Positions 1 to 6,533 of a DNA stretch of 7,276 nucleotides are shown here, piece after piece. A program made the position numbers and the translations under genes. A model generated the notes under the pieces. The model was not told the DNA's origin. It saw nothing but the letters and a program-made list of their open reading frames with translations, and did no database searches. The stretch spans positions 1-7,276 of the forward strand of contig JAIDTS010000497.1 in NCBI GenBank assembly GCA_029060585.1, in the 5' to 3' direction. Within the stretch, counting starts at the first letter, position 1; every line of letters begins with the position of its first letter. Source of the DNA: Muribaculaceae bacterium. GTDB taxonomy: Bacteria; Bacteroidota; Bacteroidia; Bacteroidales; Muribaculaceae.

Positions 1-377
1 TTTCCTACCAACGATTCAGCAAGCGTCAGAAAAGAAGCGTATGGACAGAGCTGAACAAGGAACGTTGCCGCCGACTTGAAAAACTTGGAATGATGACGGA
101 CAAGGGACTGGAGGTATGTCCGGATCTGACAGCAGAATTTATAATAGACGCCGACATCTTACAACGCTTCGCAGTCAATCCACTGGCATATCATAACTTC
201 ATGGCATTTCCGGATCTATACCGACGGGTTCGCATCGACAACATTCAAAGGGTCAGGGCCGGCAAGGAACTGTTCGAATCAAGATTAAAAAAACTGATTG
301 AAGCAAGCGAGCGCGGAGAGATGATAGGCGATTGGAACGACTATGGACGCCTGCTTGACAGTATTGATCGGCCATAA
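1..377 (+). CDS. YdeI/OmpD-associated family protein, 5'-truncated by the window edge
   Basis: The frame is open from base 3 to the TAA at 375-377 (124 codons), with no plausible start near the edge, so the true start lies upstream. The visible protein begins SYQRFSKRQKRSVWTELNKE, followed by RCRRLEKLGMMTDKGLE. This matches the family pattern 'YIQRF.PR...S.WS..N..R...L...G.M...G'. A helical C-terminal part follows (FRIDNIQRVRAGKE-like 'YRRVRIDNIQRVRAGKELF', then 'DWNDYGRLLD'), as in the OmdA/YdeI group called 'bacteriocin-protection'. Family members are usually about 190 residues, so roughly the N-terminal third is missing. The biochemical role is poorly defined; the resistance label comes from enterobacterial relatives and should not be carried over with confidence. 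The last five residues (SIDRP) are probably not native: they are encoded by bases that, in another frame, belong to a beta-lactamase remnant. Family assignment is by remembered motif similarity. Confidence 0.8.
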   Translation, partial: SYQRFSKRQKRSVWTELNKERCRRLEKLGMMTDKGLEVCPDLTAEFIIDADILQRFAVNPLAYHNFMAFPDLYRRVRIDNIQRVRAGKELFESRLKKLIEASERGEMIGDWNDYGRLLDSIDRP

Positions 378-579
378 GACTGGAACCGGCTTCACTTTAC
401 CCGACGGGAGGCTGATGGGAATCAATGATGTCGGATATGTGCATCTTCCTAATGGACGGAGCTATTCCATTGCAGTCTTCATTGAAAACTCAGGCTATGA
501 CATGCCACAGACCGAAGAAATTGTCGCTGAGATATCAGAAATTGTATACAAACATCTTTCTCGTCAGCAGTTGAGTTAG
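343..579 (+). pseudogene. bla: C-terminal remnant of a class A beta-lactamase (CfxA/CepA/CblA-like)
   Basis: The 78-codon frame contains VLIGHKTGTGF (from base 361), then INDVGYVHLPNG, YSIAVFIENSG and EIVAEISEIVYKHL, ending at TAG 577-579. This is the order of the C-terminal end of Bacteroidota class A (subclass A2-like) beta-lactamases: the KTG box of strand B3, the next strands ('ND.AY..LP....Y..AVFV'), and the last helix ('...ISAVVY'). An intact enzyme is about 300 residues. Only about the last 70 are present; the SxxK nucleophile motif, the SDN loop, the omega-loop Glu and the signal peptide are all absent, so it cannot be active. The ATG at 343 and the first six codons lie inside the upstream YdeI-family gene in another frame, so that start is accidental. 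No frameshift or stop interrupts the remaining part, which suggests fairly recent loss by one deletion rather than slow decay. An assembly join is an alternative. Confidence 0.85.
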
Positions 580-583
580 GACG

Positions 584-656
584 TTAGATTTTGTAAAATC
601 TAATGCATTCTAAAATATTGAAAGACTGAGAGTCATAGAATGGGATGTTAGATTTT
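584..656. repeat. Nested AT-rich palindrome with three TTAGATTTT half-sites
   Basis: TTAGATTTT occurs at 584-592, its reverse complement AAAATCTAA at 595-603, and TTAGATTTT again at 648-656. The first two form a tight hairpin just 4 nt after the beta-lactamase stop. The second and third can form a longer stem that also contains CATTCTA (606-612) paired with TAGAATG (636-642) and, innermost, GACT (624-627) paired with AGTC (631-634). The two folds share 595-603 and exclude each other. It could be a weak terminator for the old beta-lactamase gene, an end of a small mobile element, or a binding site for a dimeric regulator just upstream of the operon promoter. The repeats are seen directly; the role is not known. 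Confidence 0.6.
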
Positions 657-671
657 TGGGCATCGCGAATG

Positions 672-702
672 TTGCATATTAATCTTTTTTGTCTTAATTT
701 TG
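672..702 (+). promoter_or_regulatory. Bacteroidota-type sigma-70 promoter for the regulator operon
   Basis: TTG at 672-674 (within ATGTTG) is followed after 20 nt by TAATTTTG at 695-702. This fits the Bacteroidota -33 (TTTG/TTG) and -7 (TAnnTTTG) consensus with its usual 19-21 nt spacing. Transcription would begin near 708-710, leaving an untranslated leader of about 34 nt before the ATG at 743. The leader has no clear Shine-Dalgarno sequence, which is normal for this phylum. Confidence 0.7.
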
Positions 703-742
703 CGGTACGTTTTTTACTACAACAGACCCAAAAGAACACGCG

Positions 743-2086
743 ATGAAAAAGCCCTGCACATACATACTTATAATTCTGACAGCTCTTCTGGCAGCATGTT
801 CAGATCACCGATCTGAATCGGCGTCAACGGAACTGACCCAGGCCGAGGAGGCGTTCTCTGAGTCAGATTATGCATCGGCTATGAATATTGCAGCGTCAGC
901 CCTCGACTTTCCACAAACAGATTCCATTGTGTTCGCACGTCTGTATGACATCATAGCCAGATGTCATCGTAGTGCCGGTAACCATCAGGCGGAACTGTCG
1001 TATGCGCAGCAAGCTGCGGAGTTGGCGCCGAATGACAGTCTGGTGCGTCAGGAACTCGTAATTTCCGCTATCAATGCAGGACAACACGACCTTGCCATGA
1101 AACAGCTCGAACGCATGGACTCGACCGATGAGTTCCGTATCCATATGTTGCCCCTCCCTGCCATGAAGACCGGCCAGACAGACTTGGCACGTGAAGCACT
1201 TGTGCATCTTTATTCAAACAATCTTTGGATGGATATTTCGCAGATGGCAATGCTTGCAGAGATATACTATTCCGACGGAATGCATGACAGAGCCTCTGCA
1301 ATCATTGAAGGCATAGATCCATCTCAACTCAGTGACCCGGAGGATCTCGAAGCTATGGTGAAATACTATGACTTGACAGGCAATGCGCAGATGGCGATGG
1401 TGACTGTCCGTAAACTTGCATCAGTACTTGAATCGCGTTTGGCAGAGGCGTCATCTCAAGAAATATATTCAAGGCTCTATGAGATCGAACACTCAGCGCG
1501 AACTGAACGACAGATACACGACCGCAATCGTATTGTAGTGCTGTCGCTTTGTGTCGTCCTATTACTCCTTGCCGCAGGTATGGTGACATGGTGGCTGCTT
1601 TATCGTCACTCTTCCGAGCGCCGGCGTCTGCTGCAGAAGCAGAACGATCTGCTGATGCTCTCCATAGAACGTCGCAGAGCAATGTCTGATCTGTTCAGTG
1701 AACGAAACCGCTCGATTGAGTTGATGGGCAATCTTATGATAGACGCATCGGTAAGTGATAAAGGAGCAATTAAAAGAATCTCGTCAACCCTCTCTGATGA
1801 GATCGAACGATTCCGATCAACAGAAGTCATTGAGGAAATTGCACGAACAGTCAACGAATGTTTTGACAATATCATCACGCGCCTGGAGAAAGACGTGCCT
1901 ACTCTCAGCCATGCGGAGAGGATACTATTGCTTTACAGCGCAGCCGGACTGTCAGCGAGGGTCATATGTCTCCTCACCTCTCAGACTCCGGCTGCAGTCT
2001 ATGCGCAGAAACACCGTATACGTAAGAAAATTCAGTCGTCTGAGGCCTCGGCGTCTGAACAACAACAATATCTCGATCTATTATGA
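743..2086 (+). CDS. Membrane-spanning TPR / HTH transcriptional regulator with lipoprotein-type N-terminus
   Basis: This 447-residue protein is probably a one-component envelope regulator. The N-terminus has a lipoprotein-like signal (LLAAC, Cys19). Residues about 30-255 are helical and TPR-like: 'AEEAFSESDYASAMNIAASAL', 'ARLYDIIARCHRSAGNHQAELSYAQQAAELAP', 'LAEIYYSDGMHDRASAIIE'. A strong hydrophobic segment spans 264-286 and is followed by a basic stretch (YRHSSERRR), placing the C-terminal side in the cytoplasm and the TPR region in the periplasm. Residues 290-380 look like coiled coil. Residues 386-430 (LSHAERILLLYSAAGLSARVICLL, then VYAQKHRIRKKI) resemble the LuxR-like HTH found at the end of Bacteroidota TPR regulators. 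No kinase or receiver domain is present. The promoter lies just upstream, and the TGA stop overlaps the next start (ATGA, 2083-2086), indicating translational coupling to the two exported DUF2807-like proteins. The domain plan is clear; the signal and target genes are unknown, and control of its own operon is an inference. Confidence 0.8.
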   Translation: MKKPCTYILIILTALLAACSDHRSESASTELTQAEEAFSESDYASAMNIAASALDFPQTDSIVFARLYDIIARCHRSAGNHQAELSYAQQAAELAPNDSLVRQELVISAINAGQHDLAMKQLERMDSTDEFRIHMLPLPAMKTGQTDLAREALVHLYSNNLWMDISQMAMLAEIYYSDGMHDRASAIIEGIDPSQLSDPEDLEAMVKYYDLTGNAQMAMVTVRKLASVLESRLAEASSQEIYSRLYEIEHSARTERQIHDRNRIVVLSLCVVLLLLAAGMVTWWLLYRHSSERRRLLQKQNDLLMLSIERRRAMSDLFSERNRSIELMGNLMIDASVSDKGAIKRISSTLSDEIERFRSTEVIEEIARTVNECFDNIITRLEKDVPTLSHAERILLLYSAAGLSARVICLLTSQTPAAVYAQKHRIRKKIQSSEASASEQQQYLDLL

Positions 2087-2862
2087 AACCATTAATTTTG
2101 TTGCTGTTTACAGCAATGGCCGCCACCGGCTTCCCCGCTATGGCTGCCGATAAGGAACATGTTGCCAAGACACTGAGACTCAACGGTATGATCAATGGCA
2201 AGATAAGCATTGACGGGCTTTGTGGCACATATAACGTTGACGAGGAATTTCCCAACAATCGTTTTATCAGGATCACCGGTCTTGAGGTCTATGTGTCTCG
2301 TGTAATGATATCTAAGGGAGCAGATAATACGCTGAATATTTCATTGCAGCTCCCTTCATGGCTCAAAATGCCGACGGAGAATGATCTTCAGGTGTCTATT
2401 ACCGGTCCGAAACTTACCTATTTGACTCTTTCAAACGGCAGCGACATCGCCGTGCAGGGTTTTTATTCCACCCCTGAGTCGCTTAGTCTCAATGTAAAAG
2501 GCAAGTCCCACCTGCTCTTCAACAATCCTATAAATACATCCACTGTCACCGCTACAGTGTCATCAGGCTCGACATTCATCATCAACGGCGTTCAGGCCGA
2601 TGAAATGAAGTTGACTCTTGGTGAAAACTCACAAGGATATATCGGGGGAGGAAGTCTCATCAAAACGCTGAATATCAACGCCACCGGTGGTTCAACTGCC
2701 TTTACCACCAATATTATCGTTGATAAGGCAGATTTTAATGCAACCGATTTGAGCCAGATCGGCTATTATGTTAAGCCGAAGTCACTTGCCAGTCATACCA
2801 ATCGCGGAGGAATTATCAAGCAATCTCAAGACGCACCTCAAGTAAAAGGTTTATTTAAATGA
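2083..2862 (+). CDS. Exported DUF2807-like (GIN domain) beta-repeat protein, first of two paralogues
   Basis: This 259-residue protein starts with a Sec signal peptide (MKPLILLLFTAMAATGFPAMA, cleavage near AMA|AD, about residue 21). After an N-terminal segment come repeated short beta strands with the pattern of the DUF2807 'putative auto-transporter adhesin, head GIN domain' family: 'NTLNISLQLP', 'NDLQVSITGPKLTYLTLSNGSDIAV', 'SLSLNVKGKSHLLFNN', 'VTATVSSGSTFIINGVQADEMKLTLGENSQGYIGGG', 'LNINATGGSTAF'. The regular alternation of hydrophobic residues with S/G/N suggests a right-handed beta-solenoid. It has no lipobox or membrane anchor, so it should be periplasmic or secreted. Its start overlaps the regulator's stop (ATGA), and its own stop overlaps the next gene's start in the same way. 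The function of the family is not established. The homology is by remembered pattern, since the sequence is divergent. Confidence 0.72.
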   Translation: MKPLILLLFTAMAATGFPAMAADKEHVAKTLRLNGMINGKISIDGLCGTYNVDEEFPNNRFIRITGLEVYVSRVMISKGADNTLNISLQLPSWLKMPTENDLQVSITGPKLTYLTLSNGSDIAVQGFYSTPESLSLNVKGKSHLLFNNPINTSTVTATVSSGSTFIINGVQADEMKLTLGENSQGYIGGGSLIKTLNINATGGSTAFTTNIIVDKADFNATDLSQIGYYVKPKSLASHTNRGGIIKQSQDAPQVKGLFK

Positions 2863-3563
2863 AGATCATTATGAAAAAGATACTATCATTTTTAGCCATC
2901 ACCTGCGCTATGGCCGTGCAGGCCCAGGATGAATATACACCCCTTAAACAGTCAGAATTCTGTTTCGACAAAGAAGCATTCCACGAACTTCGTTGTTCGG
3001 TTCCAGTCTATGTCACCTATACTGTAAATGACACTATCACCCCTTCTGTAAAGCCAATAGGTCTGGAGGTATATGTTGACTGTGTAAATGTAAGAGCCGA
3101 GAACAACACTCTGTTTCTGGACTTTAATCTACCCGATTATATGAATCCACCGAGAGTCAATGATCTGCAGATCAACATAACCGGACCGGCTCTGACGAGA
3201 ATAGAGGCGGATGCAAAATGTATGTTGATGACATCCGGCAATCAGACACTCGAGTCTCCTATTGGGGTCTTTGCCTCGGACCAAGCCAATATCGTAATTA
3301 GCGACCGCATCTCAGCTCCCAAAATTACGGTATACGCTAATAGCGCGGTAGCCCAATTCTCTACTGTCGACACTCCGCTGATGAGCATACTGGCAAATAA
3401 TCTTTCGATTGTCGATATTTATAGCCCCGAAAGTTCAGGTATAAGCCACGTGAATAAACTTGAGATCTTCGCCAAAGGTTATAGTACAGTCTTGGTGAGT
3501 GATACGAAATACGACTCTTTGGTCGAGAATAAGGATGAGGGCTCTAAAATCACATTCCAGTAG
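2859..3563 (+). CDS. Exported DUF2807-like beta-repeat protein, second paralogue
   Basis: The protein has 234 residues from the ATG at 2859, which overlaps the upstream TGA (ATGA). A second ATG at 2871 (MKKILSFLAITCAMAVQAQDE) gives a more typical signal peptide and may be the true start, in which case the first four residues are absent. Cleavage at VQA|QDE is the favoured A|Q site of Bacteroidota. The core aligns with the preceding protein without large gaps: GLEVYV (residues 68-73, against 66-71 upstream), NTL, LP, NDLQ..ITGP.LT (101-113, against 100-112). The two are therefore diverged tandem paralogues. The C-terminal half is again short beta-strand repeats ('ANIVISDRISAPKITVYANSAVAQFSTV', 'LEIFAKGYSTVLV'), but the Gly/Ser turns of the GIN domain are weaker. 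It is probably periplasmic or secreted. It is the last gene before a strong terminator. The function is unknown. Confidence 0.7.
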   Translation: MKIIMKKILSFLAITCAMAVQAQDEYTPLKQSEFCFDKEAFHELRCSVPVYVTYTVNDTITPSVKPIGLEVYVDCVNVRAENNTLFLDFNLPDYMNPPRVNDLQINITGPALTRIEADAKCMLMTSGNQTLESPIGVFASDQANIVISDRISAPKITVYANSAVAQFSTVDTPLMSILANNLSIVDIYSPESSGISHVNKLEIFAKGYSTVLVSDTKYDSLVENKDEGSKITFQ

Positions 3564-3599
3564 ATTTATTCATAACACGGCCTTAAAAGAATTTCCATA

Positions 3600-3630
3600 C
3601 CCATAATTGAGATATCCTCTCAATTATGGG
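3600..3630. terminator. Bidirectional hairpin terminator between convergent genes
   Basis: CCCATAATTGAGA (3600-3612) and TCTCAATTATGGG (3618-3630) form a perfect 13-bp stem with a 5-nt loop (TATCC). Downstream on the plus strand is CATTATTCTCTTTG; on the minus strand the hairpin is followed by a moderately T-rich stretch (ATTCTTTTAA). It lies 36 nt after the stop of the second DUF2807-like gene and 23 nt beyond the minus-strand hydrolase stop, so it probably ends transcription from both sides. Confidence 0.8.
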
Positions 3631-3653
3631 CATTATTCTCTTTGTATTATTTG

Positions 3654-5495
3654 TCAGAGGCCGGAGGGGGATTTGACGAGGACTTTCTTTGTCGTGCCGT
3701 CTGAATGCCTTATGATATTGATACCCTTAGTCATGGTTGTCATCGTCTGGCCTGACAAGGAATAGCAGGCTGTAATGCCTTGCGGATCAAGAGTCTTTAT
3801 TTCATCTGTTTTGCCTGGAATCTCGATAGTGGAATGCTTATAGACTCCGGATACCTTCGCAACAAGCGGATTAGGCGCACCCCACAGTGTCATCAGGCAT
3901 ATCTGAGGAAGAATTCCGGTCTGAACCATCGATGGCTCCAGCTCAAACCTGAATTCTGAACAAGCCGCCGGGACCTCCACCGTCTCCGTACCGGACCAGA
4001 ACGCAGCGCGCCAGCCTCCCTCGACAGGTTCGGCAAACTTTATCAGCACATAATCGCAGTCCTTCACGTCTATATCCATCATCTTCATGGCGATCTGAAG
4101 GTCACCGGTAGCCGTATATGTAGTGTATTCAGGCTCCTCCTCCATCTTAGCCCGAGTGAAATCATCATACTGCCGTCCTTGATCTTGCGGAATCTCAATT
4201 AAAGCGCCTCCTTCTTCCTCCACATTGGCGTCTGGATCAGCGTCTGTAATCTCACTGTTCAGAGCTTCAGCCGGGTTTTCAGATGAATGAATGGCAAACG
4301 CTGTAAACTTATCCTCTGCATTATCCTTCACGATAGTGATCTTATACTCACTATACTTGTCTACCGAAAACGGCATGACAACCGGCTTCCCAACCTCACC
4401 AAGCATATTTAGGAGCACACTGTTGTCATTCAAGTCTTTCAACCGTATCTGAATCTTATTGCCTTCTGTTCCTTTTGATTCAAACATCAGTCTATAATTG
4501 CCGGCATTAAACTGCAGGGAGGGATATACGTTGTTGTCGGCATTGTTTTCCTTCTTGGCAATTCCATAGCGGAAGGTCTTGCCACCGTTTGATATTTTCC
4601 AGTTGTGCAGACGGGGGTCGAAACCTTCAGAATCTATATTGAGTCTCCATTTAAGAGTTCTGTCGCATGGATCATTCAATCGGTATCGGCTCATGAAGTT
4701 CCACATGGTCTGCGCGGAGTTTCCCTCTTCCGTCTTGTCAGTAAAGTCATTGTGGCCCATTCCGTCGATTTCGTAATAGACGTAAGGGAATCCGCCGTCG
4801 CCGGCTTCATATATGCTTTTTGTGTATCTGCCATCGATTACAGTTACTTCCGGGACCGGATCGCAACCGTTGCGCGCCACCATATTGTCGCGTATCACGG
4901 GCATGCAGGAATACTTCACGAAGTCATCCTGTTTGCCGTGGATATGAAGGAACGGGACAGGGCGCTCCCCTGCCGTATGCTGATGAAACTCATTGAGCGG
5001 GAAGCCGCTGATTGATGCGAAGGAGGCGAAGATGTCGGCTGCTGCACTCGTGTTGGCATATGTCATCATGCCGCCGTTGGAAAAGCCGCAGCAATATACC
5101 CGGTCAAGATCTATATCGTATTCCTTGTCAACGGCTTCGATTATTGCCTTGAATAATTTAGTATCCTCGTTTATCTCTCCGGAAGCGTTCCAACCCGGGA
5201 TGTATCCCCCGAAGACAGGAAAGAACTGGTCGTTGCCCTGAGGATACACTACGATACATCCTTCGGAATCAGCCACCGATGTCCGAAAAGGACTTCTGTC
5301 CGTGTCATGTCCGGACGCGCCGTGCAGGCTTACCACGAGCGGAGCATTCTCCTTTACATTGTCTGGAACATAAAGGATGTACTTCCTTTCCTTGCCACCA
5401 ACAGTTATTTGCTTCTCAGTATTTACCTTAGCAGCCAATCCATTGCAGGCTATGGACGCCAGCACGCATAAGATAGAAATAATACGTTTTCCCAT
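3654..5495 (-). CDS. Secreted alpha/beta hydrolase, PHB depolymerase / feruloyl esterase-like, with accessory domains
   Basis: This 613-residue protein begins with a signal peptide (cleavage near GLAA|KV, about residue 22; Cys17 in SIAC is a poor lipobox). Residues about 28-275 form an alpha/beta hydrolase of the PHB depolymerase/LpqC/CE1 esterase type: oxyanion loop LHGASG (57-62), nucleophile elbow GFSNGG with Ser139, acid HGKQDDFV with Asp190, and base GMGHND with His248. Residues about 280-405 look like a beta-sandwich carbohydrate-binding module ('LQFNAGNYRLMFESKG', 'IQIRLKD'). An acidic linker (about 405-455) leads to a second predicted beta domain (about 456-555). The tail (574-608: CYSLSGQ, KGINIIRHSDGTTKKVLVK) resembles the C-terminal tails of exported Bacteroidales proteins related to type IX sorting domains. 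It probably cleaves ester bonds of a plant polysaccharide or polyester outside the cell; the substrate is not shown. It is transcribed alone, away from the phosphatase gene. Confidence 0.8.
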   Translation of the reverse strand: MGKRIISILCVLASIACNGLAAKVNTEKQITVGGKERKYILYVPDNVKENAPLVVSLHGASGHDTDRSPFRTSVADSEGCIVVYPQGNDQFFPVFGGYIPGWNASGEINEDTKLFKAIIEAVDKEYDIDLDRVYCCGFSNGGMMTYANTSAAADIFASFASISGFPLNEFHQHTAGERPVPFLHIHGKQDDFVKYSCMPVIRDNMVARNGCDPVPEVTVIDGRYTKSIYEAGDGGFPYVYYEIDGMGHNDFTDKTEEGNSAQTMWNFMSRYRLNDPCDRTLKWRLNIDSEGFDPRLHNWKISNGGKTFRYGIAKKENNADNNVYPSLQFNAGNYRLMFESKGTEGNKIQIRLKDLNDNSVLLNMLGEVGKPVVMPFSVDKYSEYKITIVKDNAEDKFTAFAIHSSENPAEALNSEITDADPDANVEEEGGALIEIPQDQGRQYDDFTRAKMEEEPEYTTYTATGDLQIAMKMMDIDVKDCDYVLIKFAEPVEGGWRAAFWSGTETVEVPAACSEFRFELEPSMVQTGILPQICLMTLWGAPNPLVAKVSGVYKHSTIEIPGKTDEIKTLDPQGITACYSLSGQTMTTMTKGINIIRHSDGTTKKVLVKSPSGL

Positions 5496-5535
5496 ATTTA
5501 CATTTTTCCTATTAGTCGTTAAAGAATATCAGCCA

Positions 5536-5543
5536 CAAATTTA
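5536..5543 (-). promoter_or_regulatory. Candidate -7 element for the hydrolase gene
   Basis: On the minus strand this reads TAAATTTG, an exact TAnnTTTG box, giving a leader of about 35 nt before the ATG at 5495. No good TTTG/TTG is found 19-21 nt upstream, so the promoter is weak or activator-dependent if real. An AGGA (5505-5508 on the plus strand as TCCT) lies 9-12 nt before the start and may help translation. Confidence 0.4.
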
Positions 5544-5641
5544 CTAAAAAAAATTGATATCCATATGCATCGGTTGTATAATTTGTGATGCCTAAGCCCA
5601 TCTCATTGAAGACAGGTGATGAAGGTATTGTGATTTTCATA

Positions 5642-5673
5642 TTTTGCAATCTATATTTTTTTTATTAACTTTG
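5642..5673 (+). promoter_or_regulatory. Bacteroidota-type promoter for the inositol monophosphatase gene
   Basis: TTTTG at 5642-5646 and TAACTTTG at 5666-5673, 19 nt apart, match the -33/-7 consensus of the phylum well. Transcription would begin near 5680, about 29 nt before the ATG at 5709. The leader is AT-rich and has no Shine-Dalgarno sequence. The remaining part of the 213-nt divergent region shows no RNA gene. Confidence 0.75.
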
Positions 5674-5708
5674 GCGAAGTAATCTTATGACATATTAAAC
5701 TTCTCGTT

Positions 5709-6512
5709 ATGGAATTAAATAAATTTGTCGCAGATATTCATCAGGAACTCAAGCCATATATGGAAGCGGCTTTCGCAATGGCAGAAAAGGCCGGTGACAT
5801 CCAGATGAGCTATTTCCGCACCCGTGACCTCCAGCAATCCACGAAACTCAACGACAGCGATGTGGTCACTATAGCCGATAAGGAATCTGAAGCCGCCATA
5901 CTCGGCTACATCCACGAGCATTTCCCCGATCACGGGATAATATCCGAGGAATCCGGACGAGACCATGAGGACAGGGAATGGCGATGGGTGATCGATCCAC
6001 TCGACGGCACCACCAATTTCGCTATGGGGCTTCCGCCGTTTTGCGTTTCAATCGCATTGGAACACAATAAGGAGACAATCGTCGGCGTCGTGTATGCACC
6101 CTATCTCAATGAATGCTTCTATGCCGCGAAGGGGACCGGAGCGTGGCTCAACGGAAGTCCTATCCACTGCTCGGACAAGGCTGAGATGTCAAAGGCCGTA
6201 GTGGCTACAGGAATGCCATATGACAGAAACGACAATCCCGACAACAATCTCGCCGAGATAAGCCGGATGGCATTTCAAGTGAGAGGCGTCAGACGCATGG
6301 GCTCTGCCGCCATCGACCTGTGCTATACTGCTGCAGGATTCTTTGATGCCTATTGGGAACTGAATCTCAACAGATGGGACGTAGCTGCCGGACAACTTAT
6401 AGCGACAGAAGCGGGAGCCATCGTAGAATCCATACGCTCAGACCGCAACCACTCTATTCTCGCGTCGAATCCCCGACTGATCGATTCGATGCGCCGGATT
6501 CTTTCCATCTAA
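5709..6512 (+). CDS. Inositol monophosphatase family protein (SuhB/IMPase-like)
   Basis: This 267-residue cytoplasmic enzyme has the usual length and all the signatures of the magnesium-dependent inositol monophosphatase family. 'KLNDSDVVTIADKESE' (46-61) is the conserved N-terminal segment. Glu80-Glu81 (ISEESG) and WVIDPLDGTTNF (93-104) are the metal-binding motif 1, with Asp96 and Asp99. NRWDVAAGQLIATEAGA (221-237) is motif 2, with Asp224. The end 'ILASNPRLIDSMRRIL' is also typical. The likely reaction is hydrolysis of myo-inositol 1-phosphate or a similar sugar or nucleotide phosphate. Members of the family also act on fructose-1,6-bisphosphate, PAP or histidinol phosphate, so the substrate is uncertain, and no neighbouring gene points to a pathway. 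It has its own promoter, is transcribed singly, and faces the FNT transporter gene. Nothing looks damaged. Confidence 0.9.
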   Translation: MELNKFVADIHQELKPYMEAAFAMAEKAGDIQMSYFRTRDLQQSTKLNDSDVVTIADKESEAAILGYIHEHFPDHGIISEESGRDHEDREWRWVIDPLDGTTNFAMGLPPFCVSIALEHNKETIVGVVYAPYLNECFYAAKGTGAWLNGSPIHCSDKAEMSKAVVATGMPYDRNDNPDNNLAEISRMAFQVRGVRRMGSAAIDLCYTAAGFFDAYWELNLNRWDVAAGQLIATEAGAIVESIRSDRNHSILASNPRLIDSMRRILSI

Positions 6513-6533
6513 ACGATTTACACCACTTTCCAC

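Noticed and set aside
343..579. A functional 78-residue protein starting at ATG 343
   Set aside because: The start lies in the overlapping YdeI-family frame, and the content is the C-terminal end of a beta-lactamase without its catalytic motifs.
1353..1878. Minus-strand frames opposite the regulator gene
   Set aside because: Composition is arginine/serine-rich as expected from antisense reading, and the plus-strand protein has a clear domain plan.
1755..2153. A 132-codon plus-strand frame crossing from the regulator into the first DUF2807-like gene
   Set aside because: It is out of frame with two supported genes and shows no family motif.
4605..5015. A 136-codon plus-strand frame opposite the hydrolase gene
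   Set aside because: It lies entirely antisense to a well supported coding region, has no recognisable motif and no promoter.
5554..5585. A second plus-strand promoter (TTG 5554-5556, TATAATTTG 5577-5585)
   Set aside because: The -7 box has the wrong spacing inside (TA-three bases-TTTG), and a better promoter lies at 5642-5673.
5496..5708. A small RNA or riboswitch in the divergent region
   Set aside because: Only a weak GCATC/GATGC pair (5567-5571/5587-5591) is present; no known riboswitch or tRNA pattern was seen.
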